Of a DNA stretch of 64,000 nucleotides, positions 1 to 12,200 are shown piece after piece. The DNA comes from Lingula anatina. Lineage: Eukaryota; Brachiopoda; Lingulata; Lingulida; Lingulidae. The translations under genes and the position numbers were made by a program. Numbering within the stretch: the stretch's first letter is position 1; every line of letters begins with the position of its first letter. The notes under the pieces were generated by a model that saw only the letters and a list, made by a program, of their open reading frames with translations, did no database searches and had not been told where the DNA came from. The stretch lies in contig NW_019775696.1 in assembly GCF_001039355.2 (NCBI RefSeq), positions 157,183 through 221,182 of the forward strand, given 5' to 3'.

Positions 1-219
1 ATGCGAGTAGGCCCTACTTTCTCTCGGTATGTATCGCATACCTATATCCTTATGTTGGGGTGGAAAACAAGTTTACTCCAGGTCATATTTGTTTACTTTA
101 ATTCTCATCATTAAACAGTGTCTATTATGTGACAGTCGACTTAATATCTTAAATCTTTTGGTCAAATTCGTGAGCCTGGACCTCGACAGTGTCAGTACAC
201 TTGTGGCCCTTTTCACAAG
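1..219. repeat. Flank fragment of an NQO tandem-duplication unit
   Basis: This stretch is nearly identical to 5783-6002, which lies between NQO copies A and B. It is therefore the junction piece of a repeat unit that carries one NQO gene. Its presence at the window edge implies that the array may continue to the left. An open frame (29-247) is shared with 5811 onward, but it lies in flanking DNA, ends differently in the two copies and resembles no protein I know, so I do not call it a gene. Confidence 0.7.
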
Positions 220-822
220 TAACATAACGTCATGTTCTGCTTTCTAGAGATCAGCATGCAGTGTCCTCTCTCTGAGTACTGACTACTGACTTCTACCTTT
301 ATTTCTATCTTTATATACCTTCACATATATAATTACATTACATTGGCTTCCCAGCCAGGTGGGTTGCCAGAGTGGTCACTTTAATTCAATTACACATGCG
401 ATAAGGAAGACTTCCAGACTGAACACTAAATGGCTTCTACTAGTGGACAGATAGGTTGATAACTTAAACTGATTGATCAAGGTGAATAATATAGTTACAA
501 GGCAGAGGACCATTCCTAAATACATTTGAGGTGGATGTATTTGTTAATCAAAGATATGGCTTCTTGTTTACTTGAGTTACCTAGTGTGACTTAGAACAGA
601 CTTCTTTAAACTTGACCTGTAAACTGATTATATAAGTATACATCCTAACAACATTTAACCCGCACATCTATGTAATTCAGGACACATATTGTTATATAAC
701 AACCTTATAAACTTCTGGAAATTAGACTGAATGTAATGGAATTGATCATATTTATAGTTGCTATTTCAATGAAAAGTTGCGAAAACCGAAAATTCATTTA
801 AGGCATTAATTTACAAGTATGA
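220..822. repeat. About 600-bp insertion relative to the second NQO unit
   Basis: Unit 1 and unit 2 (from 5783) align up to CACAAG at 214-219 and resume after CACAAG at 823-828, whereas unit 2 has a single CACAAG at that point. That is the pattern of an insertion with a 6-bp target-site duplication. I see no terminal inverted repeats, coding capacity or poly(A) tail, so the element class is unknown. A deletion in unit 2 between two short repeats is the alternative. Confidence 0.5.
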
Positions 823-1070
823 CACAAGGTCCAAAGTTTATTTGCTATGCCTGGACGGACAGAAAAGTTGACTCTGAGAGATAATTCTTTTGACAATGAT
901 GAATCTATATTTGAACACTATTTGTGCTTGTTGTTTTTCTGTCCAGCAGATTATATCTTTTACTTAATCCTAGATAATTTGTGAACCGTGTCTCTGGTGT
1001 GTAAAATTAACAAAACAGATTGGAAGGATCGTTGTAATATGGGCTTTCTCAAAGAAAAGGTTAAATTCTT

Positions 1071-4000
1071 TTAGTCCTTCGTATTAAGTCTCTGTGGAAT
1101 CATACTTCCAACTGCAAACCTCTTCCCCATATGTTGCCCTACCGTGGGTGCTACGTCCCCTGTCGCGCGTTTGCTCTGCAAGAACTCGTCACTCAGCTGA
1201 AACCCCTTGGAGGAGCTGAAACAGTCGACGGGAATGAAATCCAATGGCTTTTCTTGTATAATGTGGCGTAACCTAGTGGCCCATTCTTGAAGAACAGCTT
1301 CTCGCTGTGATTGGTCGAGGTAATCAGGAGAAACTATGTTGGGGGCCAGTACTTCCAAACCGCAAAAATGTAGCACCCCAAACTGTGAATGAAATGTAAA
1401 AATGATAGTTAGATTTGTCATGACATCAATGATAATAACAGATATAACAAACAAGGGTATAAATGAAAAAGCATGTATAGAAAATCATTATATTTTTCAA
1501 CACTTTCATCACACCATTGCATAGTGTTTTGATATGGGTAGCCTAATGGCTAGCTTGCATACAAATATCATACTTATGTACTTAAAAATGCCAGAGCTAC
1601 CGTCGCATATCATGCCAGTGTCGACATTCAATTCCAGGTAGGCCTATATTTGCTGTTCGCCCAAGCGAGATGCCGAATGGAATTTGGTCTAAGCAAGGAG
1701 TTTGTAGGGCCTATCTATACAAAGGTCTGGGTGAACGTTAGTAGGAGGCTACGATTAAATGGCAGTGGCGGATTTAGTGGGTGTCCGAAAAATCACACCA
1801 ATGGTCTACTCGTGATATTAGAATTTTGACTAGCTGAATATTATCATAGTTCTAAACCGTACCAAATGGCACCGTTCCCCCTGTAGGGTAGACCGGGGCT
1901 AAACGCCCAGTCGGGGTCAAACGCCCACCCGCTTTTTTTCAGGTATTACGTATAAATACGCGTCTCGTGATGTTTTGTCCACTTCCGATTTCCAGCAGAC
2001 TTATCCTCCATGACGGAGATGACCACAAACTAAAAAATAAGCATTTTATGATAATTTGTTCATTTTTGCCTTGTTTACTGTTATTTAGCCTTTTCCTTAA
2101 CATCAGTGACACCACCTACCAAATGCACGAATTCAAAAAACTTTGTTGGTGACAGATAGGATGGTATCAGACCTCCATACAAGTTTCGATGAAGTCAGAT
2201 TGTATAAAACTTTTCCCGCCGAATTTTGAAAAAATATACAAAATCTCACTTTGGGGCAAAACGCCCATGCTGATATGGGGCAAAACGCCTATAGTGGGCG
2301 TTTTGCCCCGATCACTGGGCGTTTTGCCCCCTTTCGTTTTTAAATAAAAAATAATTCTAAAAAGATGCGGGAGTGTTCTTTCATGCATGTTTTTTTATTG
2401 TATATCATCAGTTATAACACTTATATGGGGAAAAGCCAAAGCAAGTGACTGTACTAGGAACTTAATTTTGGAAGTATCACAGTGCCCTGTCGTAAAGAGT
2501 AGAATTACAGGTCATTCTGAATAAATTTGATGGGTATTTTTATTATCTCAGTACCCCAAAATATTATATGTTGCTTTTAAAGGCTTACTAAGTTGTCTCG
2601 TAGAAATATAATTTGATTTTATTTTGCTTTGTACAAAGGCGGGGCATAACGCCTATAGTTTGGGGCAAGACGCCCACGGTGGGCGTTTAGCTCCGTGGTG
2701 CGAGGCGTAATGCCCCAGCCATGGGGCAAAAAGGCCGATTTTATAATTTACCTATTTTTTACCTATAAGGTTTTTCTTTTGTTTGTTTCCAAAAGTGTTA
2801 GTATCAGTTTGTAGTCTAGTCAGCCCTTCATAGTTAACACCCACTTTGACCGGTCTATACCTTCAGCAGGGAAAATTGTGATGTTTCTTGCTTAAGGGGG
2901 GCGTTTAGCCCCGGTCTACCCGTAAAATAGGGACCTACCAAACATTTTTTGCAGGGGCGGATTTAGGCCGTCTTCTGGGTCTTCCGGAAGACGGTCAGAT
3001 TTTTAAGTTTACAATGACGGGTATCTAAGGTTTTCTGTCGGAAGACGGTCAAAAATGGAGGATGGATTAACAAAGATAATTTGGAAGACTGTCAGAAAAT
3101 ATCTCTGGATCCGCCCCTGTTTTGCACCCCGAGCTTCAGAGATAACTTGACACTAACCTCTTCACTATAGCCTATGTTCATCGTGTCAAGTTACCTCTGA
3201 CGAAAATAGTTTGACCTAGTTTATATAAGCCAATCGAATCCAAGTTTCAAAATTTTTCACCAAAATTTGGTGAAAACGCTGATTGGTTGACCGTCAATCG
3301 GCAAACNACGAACAAACGAATTATCATAAAAATTCAGGCCCGAAGAGAGGTTGAGCTTGGAGGGTTAAAAAAAACGTCCTTTTTGACAGGAAAAGGTCCA
3401 CTCTGTGTGAAATTTGATCTAGGTATACGTTTTATGAAGAAAGGTCCACTTTTTCAGAAATAGACCCGTGTTGAAAATTGCTGAGTACGGTCTTGTATAT
3501 AATGCTAACGCTGGATTCCTCCCTGTGGTGAACGCATGTCGGAAGCCGGCAAAATACGGTCACTGCATGGGTGACTTCTGTGATGACGGGTCACGCAATA
3601 GAGCAGTTTTACGACGTCTGCGTTGCCTGACCTTAAGACTTGTACCTTGAGATAAAAAAATGTAAAAAACAAACGGGAGGTTACGCGTTAACACAATAGC
3701 AGCGTAATTGGTAAAGATTACACACGCACAATTTGTCCCAAATACATTTGTATGTTCCTCCAGACCGTCGTCAGTACTTTGACTGTTGTATTGCGATGTT
3801 AATGACTGTAATTTATACCAAGGAGTTATAACTCCTTGTTTATACTCACTTTAAGAAGACCTTCATCACACATTGCTTCTAATGTAAATGCATATCCCAA
3901 GGTAAACACCCTGTCAAACCAGCCTTTCAGGATAGCCGGGAAGGACATCCAATACATTGGGAATTGGAAAATGACCAAATCAGCTCTATTAAGCTTTTCT

Positions 4001-4927
4001 TGTTCAGAGACAATGTCCTCGGGGAGAGTACTATTCTTATAAGTATTTTGTGTCTCTTGGCTGTAATTGAAGTGGTTGGGATTTAGTATTTCCCCTAAAA
4101 ATTAAAACGAAAACAAGTTAATTACAGAAGTTAAGTACTTATCTTTACCACAAATTAGCATTATTGAATTAATTTCAATCGAGACTATAACAGCTCAAGA
4201 TCATGATAATCCAAGGTGAGGCGAAGTTGCGGGTGAAGAGAAACGTTTCTTATGGTGCCGGGATGTCGTTTCGCTCAGCATATCTGCATTGAAGCTGCAG
4301 GATGTACACGTAGGGAGGGGGAAGAACCTTATAATCTGATTTGCCTGCGTCTAAAACTATTTATAGCGTTCAACATATAATTTCTATTTACAAGTACCTA
4401 CACAACCTGTGATAACTTTGTAATAAATTCTTCTATGTTTGTCAGCAACAGATTGGTTACTCTACTCAATAAAAGGTTTTCTATCCAGTTATCTTTTTGA
4501 CTTCTTAGATAGGGAATAGATATCAAAACTGAAATCGTGTTTAGAGCGGTTTCTAACAGGGGTGGGGATAGCTTATGTAAACGTATTAATTCATTAAAAC
4601 TTCCTTTTTCACTAAAAAGGAATAAACCACACTGTTACAATGGGATAAACTTTTAAACAAAATATAAAACACGAAAAGGATTGAAAAGGGGTCCTAACCT
4701 TTGATCTCGTTTCTTGTACAAAGAGGGTTGAAGTTCTGGGCGTACAAGTCCGATATCTCCACAGTGTGTCCTAATTCACGTAGGACCTCCACGGCGACAT
4801 CTTTCAAAGCCCCGTTGAAGGATTTGGGTTCTTGGTGCGCGTACACGAACAGCACGTGAAGCTTTTTCCCTTTGACTCCGCCGCTCTCAAATCCTTTTAT
4901 CAAGTCCTTGGCTGAAGGACGCTCCAT
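1071..4927 (-). CDS. NQO-like NAD(P)H:quinone oxidoreductase, copy A (exon 3 missing)
   Basis: A flavin-dependent, flavodoxin-fold enzyme of the NQO1/NQO2 family, which reduces quinones by two electrons in the cytosol. Visible exons: 1 at 4699-4927 (ATG at 4925-4927), 2 at 3850-4094, and the last at 1071-1382 (stop TAA at 1071-1073). Splice sites and phases match copy B. Exon 1 holds the flavin-binding motif AHQEPKSFN; exon 2 holds FQFPMYWMSFPAILKGWFDR. The last exon has the long NQO1-type C-terminal tail (VGQHMGKRF) that NQO2 lacks. The 102-bp exon 3 with the TTGG flavin-binding turn is absent; in its place lie two inserted elements and a one-base assembly join at 3307. The gene is either broken or incompletely assembled, but the remaining exons are open. 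The active-site residue equivalent to NQO1 Tyr128 is Leu here (FTLEAM). Confidence 0.8.
1886..2921. mobile_element. 1036-bp terminal-inverted-repeat element with GTA target duplication
   Basis: The element begins GGGTAGACCGGGGC and ends with its reverse complement, giving TIRs of at least 22 bp, and is flanked by GTA on both sides. Copy B has no insertion at the matching position (7071-7077). The interior repeats short palindromic blocks of the type GGGGCAAAACGCCC in both orientations (about 2253-2335 and 2640-2720). No transposase is encoded, so it is non-autonomous. A 3-bp target duplication suggests a PIF/Harbinger-like or related superfamily, but GTA is not the usual TWA, so the class is left open. 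Confidence 0.75.
2952..3119. mobile_element. hAT-type MITE
   Basis: A 168-bp non-coding element with terminal inverted repeats CAGGGGCGGAT / ATCCGCCCCTG, the typical end sequence of non-autonomous hAT elements. Internal copies of GGAAGACGGTCA are visible. The flanks are T-rich and a clean 8-bp target duplication is not evident. It lies 30 bp beyond the 1036-bp element, in the intron of NQO copy A that should hold exon 3. Copy B lacks it. Confidence 0.7.
3307..3307. other. Single-base assembly join inside NQO copy A
   Basis: An isolated n. The sequence to the right (from about 3400) aligns with copy B near 8450. The sequence to the left does not continue that alignment, and exon 3 is missing between them. 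No long direct repeat flanks this n, unlike the other four single-n sites. Confidence 0.6.
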
Positions 4928-6243
4928 GCCGATAAATAAATAACAATGTAAAATTACAGAGTTCAAGAAAACACATTAAACGCACTACTGGTTTAACCAC
5001 TGGCTGTGTCAAGTACCGGTAATTGCTATGAGCAGGCACAAATGCATTTGGGTGACCTGAAACGCAAATTTGTAACGAGCCCGGAGGGGACTCGCGGGGT
5101 TCCATCGAACCCACCTTATGCATATGGTACGTACGTATTTTACAATGAAACAAGCTGATAGCAGATTATTTCAATTCGTTGTTCTTTTTACGTATACCAT
5201 AATATCTTTACTTTTAAGATGGGCATTGTGTTTGATAACCCGACATTCCTACCCTATACTTGACTTTTGTCTAATATCCTTGATCTTCCCTCCTAGGGGG
5301 GTGGGGGGGGGGGGGATTGAAGATCAGTGGTTGTTGATAATGGCTCCAATTTTGTCCATAGCGCAGTGGATCTTCAAAATTCATATTGAATCACTTCAAA
5401 ATAATCTGTTCTATATTTTATCATGTAGAAATTTCACATTGAGGAAAATTACAGGTGGTGAACAACCCTTTATTTAATATAAATATGTAAATAACTCGCA
5501 ACCAGTAACACCTAGATAATCCTAAAGAACTGGCTATCACGATAAGCCCCAGTCATTTAGAAAATTTCAATGTAGGCCTATCATCTGTCATTTGACAAAA
5601 GGTGAATCGTTTCTGAAGCACTGAATGTGTTGTCTCCATATGAGGTATTTAAACACTTAAAGTCTCGCTGTATCTGTCCTGCTTTAACCTCAAGCTGTCA
5701 TACAAAAGATTTACTTTACTATGTTATGTGACCTTGGCAATATACGCTAAATATTCGGTTTTGGGTGTGTTTTTTTAGTTAAATGCGAGTAGGCCCTACT
5801 TTCTCTCGGTATGTATCGCATACCTATATCCTTATGTTGGGGTGGAAAACAAGTTTACTCCAGGTCATATTTGTTTACTTTAATTCTCATCATTAAACAG
5901 TGTCTATTATGTGACAGTCGACTTAATATCTTAAATATTTTGGTCAAATTCGTGAGCCTGGACCTCGACAGTGTCAGTACACTTGTGGCCCTTTTCACAA
6001 GGTCCAAAGTTTATTTGCTATGCCTGGACGGACAGAAAAGTTGACTCTGAGAGATAATTCTTTTGACAATGATGAATCTATATTTGAACACTATTTGTGC
6101 TTGTTGTTTTTCTGTCCAGCAGATGATACCTTTTACTTAATCCTAGATAATTTGTGAACCGTGTCTCTGGTGTGTAAAATTAACAAAACAGATTGGAAGG
6201 ATCGTTGTAATATGGGCTTTCTCAAAGAAAAGGTTAAATTCTT
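4928..6243. other. Intergenic: upstream of NQO copy A, downstream of copy B
   Basis: No gene seen. About 5040-5480 resembles 13090-13560 upstream of copy B and is therefore the shared promoter-proximal flank. A G-rich homopolymer tract lies at about 5296-5320. The repeat-unit boundary is at about 5783, where the sequence of position 1 recurs. From about 6003 the sequence matches 829-1070, the 3' flank of copy A. Confidence 0.6.
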
Positions 6244-9200
6244 TTAGTCCTTCGTATTAAGTCTCTGTGGAATCATACTTCCAACTGCAAACCTCTTCCC
6301 CATATGTTGCCCTACCGTGGGTGCTACGTCCCCTGTCGCGCGTTTGCTCTGCAAGAACTCGTCACTCAGCTGAAACCCCTTGGAGGCGCTGAAACAGTCA
6401 AGGTGGAGGAAATCCAATGGCTTTTCTTGGTTTATGTGGCGTAACCTAGTGGCCCATTCTTGAAGTAGAGCCTCTCGCTGTGATTGGTCGAGGTAATCAG
6501 GAGAAACTATGTTGGGGGCCAGTACTTCCAAACCGCAAAAATGTAGCACCCCAAACTGTGAATGAAATGTAATATGATAGTTAGATTTGTCATGACATCA
6601 ATGATAATAACAGATATAACAAACAAGGGTATAAATGAAAAAGCACGTATAGAAAATCATTATATTTTTCAACACTTTCATCACACCATTGCATAGTGTT
6701 TTGATATGGGTAGCCTAATGGCTAGCTTGCAAACAAATATCATACTTATGTACTTAAAAATGCCAGGGCTACCGTCGTATATCATGCCAGTGTCGACATT
6801 CAATTCCAGGTAGGCCTATATTTGCAGTTCGCCCAAGCGAGATGCCGAATGGAATTTGGTCTAAGCAAGGAGTATGTAGGGCCTATAGGCCCCTATCTAT
6901 ACAAAGGTCTGGGTGAACTTCGATTTTAGTAGGAGGCTACGATTAAATGGCAGTGGCGGATTTAGTGGGTGTCCGAAAAATCACACCAATGGTCTCCTCG
7001 TGATATTAGAATTTTGACTAGCTGAATATTATCATAGTTCTAAACCGTAACAAATGGCACCGTTCGCCCTGTACGTAAAATAGGGACCTACCAAACATTT
7101 TTTGGGCCTTTCCCCTGAAATGATAACTAAGATAAAAAGTTACAATACATCCCCCTGTCCTTTTCAATCTCGGTTGATTGGGCAAAATGCACCCACCTTA
7201 GTAACTCAAAATTCTATTCTAAGGCCGTATTCCCATACCTAGATCCATCTAGCAGGATCGACCCATTTCCGATGCTAAACGATAGGCCTAATTAATTACC
7301 CCCTAACAGCTTCAGTAGGCGTGCCAGACATTTAAGCCGCATCATCTGAATGCAATTTAGTGAGAATCCCATCGGAGAAGGGTCGATCCCGCTAGATCGA
7401 CCTAGGTATGAGAACTGGGTCTAATTCTAATGAAGCATTGCCTTGGGTACAGAAGACGAAATAGCTTATGCAATAGGGCCTATACATCAGGCATTGGATT
7501 CAAATACCAAATATAGTCCAACAAAAATGAATGCTGGAAATGAAGCAATTATAGGGCTTGAATCTGTACACGTGTAGAAAAATTCATCAGCTGGTATTTC
7601 AACGTAAACTTTCACATTGCTCTTAGTATAGGCCTATAGCCTACCTAATGCGACGACATCAGTATCTTGACGCATGTAAGAGTCATATCAGTGCACGTGA
7701 GATGTCACTGAAAAATTAATTGTACTGGTACCCGCTGGGTATTGTACCTGTATTGGCCACAACATAACCTCCATGTCCCCCATTATCCCTGTCGTCGTGA
7801 ACGCCGTCTCTCTCCCGCCTGTTGTGAAGGAAAGCATTGCTCTCTTTCCCTGAAAACAGACGAAAAGAAGTGTGGGACTGACGAGGTAGAACAAAAGTGA
7901 GAGCGACTGATTGACTGAGAAAAGGTTGAAAGAGAAAAATTTGCAAAGTGCATTTAAGTAGGTTTAATGCCATTCCATAAAGAATTAAAAGAAAAGTTTT
8001 AAAAATTAGAAGACATTAGTTTCGAAACTTGTTTCATCGGTGTGATAGCAAATACAAATACGGTGTTTAATTGAAATAACTTCAAAAGGGGTACCCCTTT
8101 ATCCTTTTTTCAAATACGTTTAACGATACACATGGAAAGGTTTTACTACCTCATAGGGCTAAATTTACATGTGAGAATAAAGGGAACCGGAGAAGAAATG
8201 ATTGTGCCGGAAGTGGCCTCATATGCTGTCGAGTGGTGTAAAACACGGGAGTGAGAACTTGAAGTGGATTTTCTAACGGCATAGTAAGATAATATTTTTG
8301 TCTTTCGGCATTTTGAGGAGAGAATTTATAAGGGGTATACGATATAAAAAAGTGTCACGAAGCTTGAAGTTTCAAAACTGTGCTTATTTTCAGTCAATTT
8401 GTTTTCTGATAACTTGCTGCATCGAACGAATGAAGCGCCCGTTTACCGGGGATCTGTTCTGTGCGAAATTTGATCTAGGTACACGAAGGTTTCATGTAAA
8501 AGATCGCTGTCTAATTTTTAAAATGAGACCTCTTTTTAAATTGCCGGCTACAGGCCTCTGTGTTAATTATGATGTTCCTCATGCTGCATACTTCCATGTG
8601 ACTAACGCATCCGCAGTCGGCTGAATACTGTCAGAGCACGGTAAAATTTGAGACTTTTCTATGAATCTGAGTCACGAAATAGTGCCGTTTTGAGACGTCT
8701 GCACTGACTGAGTTTTTTAATCTGAGATTTAAAAATGCTGTTCAAACAAACGAGTTGCTCTGTCAATAAACATGTTATTGCAGGGTAAATGCTTAAGATT
8801 TCACGCACATGATTTGTCCCATATACCAGTACATTCATATGTGCCACCAGACAGTCGTCAGTACTTTGACTGTCAAATAGTGATGTTTTTAAAATGATTG
8901 TAATTTATACTCACTTTAAGAAGACCTTCATCACACATTGCTTCATATGTAAATGCATATCCCAAGGTAAACACTCGGTCAAACCAGCCTTTCAGGATAG
9001 CCGGGAAGGACATCCAATATATTGGGAACTGGAATATGACCAAATCAGCTCTATTAAGCTTTTCTTGTTCAGAAACGATGTCTTCAGAGAGAGTTCCATT
9101 TTTATAAGCATTTTGCGTCTCTTGGCAGTACTTGAAGTGGTTGGGATTTAGTAGTTCCCCTAAAATATAAAACAAAAAACAAGTTTTAAAATTACACACG

Positions 9201-12200
9201 TATTTTTTTTTGACCAAAATGAAATTGGTATTATTGAAATTAATTTCAATCGAGACGATAACAGCTGAAGATCAAGATAACCCAAGGTGGGACGATTTAG
9301 AAGATGGTGGGAAATGTTTTCATGTCGTTTGACTCAGTCTGCATTCAAGCTGAAGGGTGGAGGGGGGTGTGTGTGACCCAAGTGATCTAATTTATCTGCG
9401 TCTAAAACTCTTTATAGCGTTCAACATTTAATTTCTATTTACAGGTACCTACACAACCTCTGATAACTTTTAATAAATTCTTCTGTAAAACGGCCATTCC
9501 ACGAAAAGGGGTACAATTCCAAAACAAGAAATGCAGTGATATGAACTTTGCAAAACTGGAAAACTTTTTATATTATTTTGATGAAGAGGTATTCAGAGAG
9601 TAGTAGAAGAATTTTAACCCACACCATTACTGTATTTAAAGAAATACGCACGTGTAAACATGGTACAGTATTTTTTTCGTTACGGAGGTTAGGTAACATC
9701 TAAATTAGGTTATATTTCAATCATGTCAAAGGTCACAGGCTCCATATTTGATTCAATTATTAAGATTTTGTATGTATTCAAAATATTATTGCCCATTTAA
9801 GATTTCTCTTCAATTATAGAAAATGCGGTGCAAACACATTGATAATAAGTGGCTCGTTTTCTATAAATACAAAGCCTGAGATATTCCAATTTAAATATTT
9901 TATTAATCAATGGGGACAGACTTTCTTTTTTATCATACTATTTGTTTATGAACAAAGTGCAATCAATCTATTATGCTATGAGCATTGATCAATGAGCACA
10001 CACATATCCAATGTTCAAATGAAAAATGAGTAATTTCGTAACGGAGGTTAGGTCATTAATAGCGATCATATTTGTTTTGATATTTCTTAGCTTAAAGTAG
10101 ACTTTAGAGGCTGAATTCGGAATTTGTAGTATTACAGATACGACAAACGTTACATAATGANGTTCCCTTTATTTAGTGAGAATCCCATCGGAGAAGGGTC
10201 GATCCCGCTAGATCGACCTAGGTATGAGAACTGGGTCTAATTCTAAGCATTGCTTTGGGTACAGAAGACGAAATAGCTTATGCAATAGGCCTATACATCA
10301 GGCATTGGATTCAAATACCAAATATAGTCCAACAAAAATGAATGCTGGAAATGAAGCAATTAGGGCTTTAATCTGTACACGTGTAGAAAAATTCATCAGC
10401 TGGTATTTCAACGTAAACTTTCACATTGCTCTTAGTATAGGCCTATAGCCTACCTAATGCGACGACATCAGTATCTTGACGCATGTAAGAGTCATATCAG
10501 TGCACGTGTGATGTCACTGAAAAATTAATTGTACTGGTACCCGCTGGGTATTGTACCTGTATTGGCCACAACATAACCTCCATGTCCCCCATTATCCCTG
10601 TCGTCGTGAACGCCGTCTCTCTCCCGCCTGTTGTGAAGGAAAGCATTGCTGTCTTTCCCTGAAAACAGACGAAAAGAAGTGTGGGACTGACGAGGTAGAA
10701 CAAAAGTGAGAGCGACTGATTGACTGAGAAAAGGTTGAAAGAGAAAAATTTGCAAAGTGCATTTAAGTAGGTTAAATGCCATTCCATAAAGAATTAAAAG
10801 AAAAGTTTTAAAAATTAGAAGACATTAGTTTCGAAACTTGTTTCATCGGTGTGATAGCAAATACAAATACGGTGTTTAATTGAAATAACTTCAAAAGGGG
10901 TACCCCTTTATCCTTTTTTCAAATACGTTTAACGATACACATGGAAAGGTTTTACTACCTCATAGGGCTAAATTTACATGTGAGAATAAAGGGAACCGGA
11001 GAAGAAATGATTGTGCCGGAAGTGGCCTCATATGCTGTCGAGTGGTGTAAAACACGGGAGTGAGAACTTGAAGTGGATTTTCTAACGGCATAGTAAGATA
11101 ATATTTTTGTCTTTCGGCATTTTGAGGAGAGAATGTATAAGGGGTATACGATATAAAAAAGTGTCACGAAGCTTGAAGTTGCAAAACTGTGCTTATTTTC
11201 AGTCAATTTGTTTTCTGATAACTTGCTGCATCGAACGAATGAAGCGCCCGTTTACCGGGGATCTGTTCTGTGCGAAATTTGATCTAGGTACACGAAGGTT
11301 TCATGTAAAAAGATCGCTGTCTAATTTTTAAAATGAGACCTCTTTTTAAATTGCCGGCTACAGGCCTCTGTGTTAATTATGATGTTCCTCATGCTGCATA
11401 CTTCCATGTGACTAACGCATCCGCAGTCGGCTGAATACTGTCAGAGCACGGTAAAATTTGAGACTTTTCTATGAATCTGAGTCACGAAATAGTGCCGTTG
11501 TTTTGAGACGTCTGCACTGACTGAGTTTTTTAATCTGAGATTTAAAAATGCTGTTCAAACAAACGAGATGCTCTGTAAAGTAACATGTTATTGCAGGGTA
11601 AATGCTTAAGATTTCACGCACATGATTTGCCCCATATACCAGTACATTCATATGTGCCACCAGACAGTCGTCAGTACTTTGACTGTCAAATAGTGATGTT
11701 TAATGATTGTAATTTATACTCACTTTAAGAAGACCTTCATCACACATTGCTTCATATGTAAATGCATATCCCAAGGTAAACACCCGGTCAAACCAGCCTT
11801 TCAGGATAGCCGGGAAGGACATCCAATATATTGGGAATTGGAATATGACCAAATCAGCTCTATTAAGCTTTTCTTGTTCAGAAACGATGTCTTCAGAGAG
11901 AGTTCCATTTTTATAAGCATTTTGCGTCTCTTGGCAGAACTTGAAGTGGTTGGGATTTAGTAGTTCCCCTAAAATATAAAACAAAAAACAAGTTTTAAAA
12001 TTACACACATATTTTTTTTGACCAAAATGAAATTGATATTATTGAAATTAATTTCAATCGAGACGATAACAGCTGAAGATCAAGATAACCCAAGGTGGGA
12101 CGATTTAGAAGATGGTGGGAAATGTTTTCATGTCGTTTGACTCAGTCTGCATTCAAGCTGAAGGGTGGAGGGGGGTGTGTGTGACCCAAGTGATCTAATT

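Noticed and set aside
29-247. 72-codon frame repeated at 5811-6044
   Set aside because: Shared because the DNA is duplicated. The ends differ, and it lies in the flank between NQO genes without similarity to known proteins.
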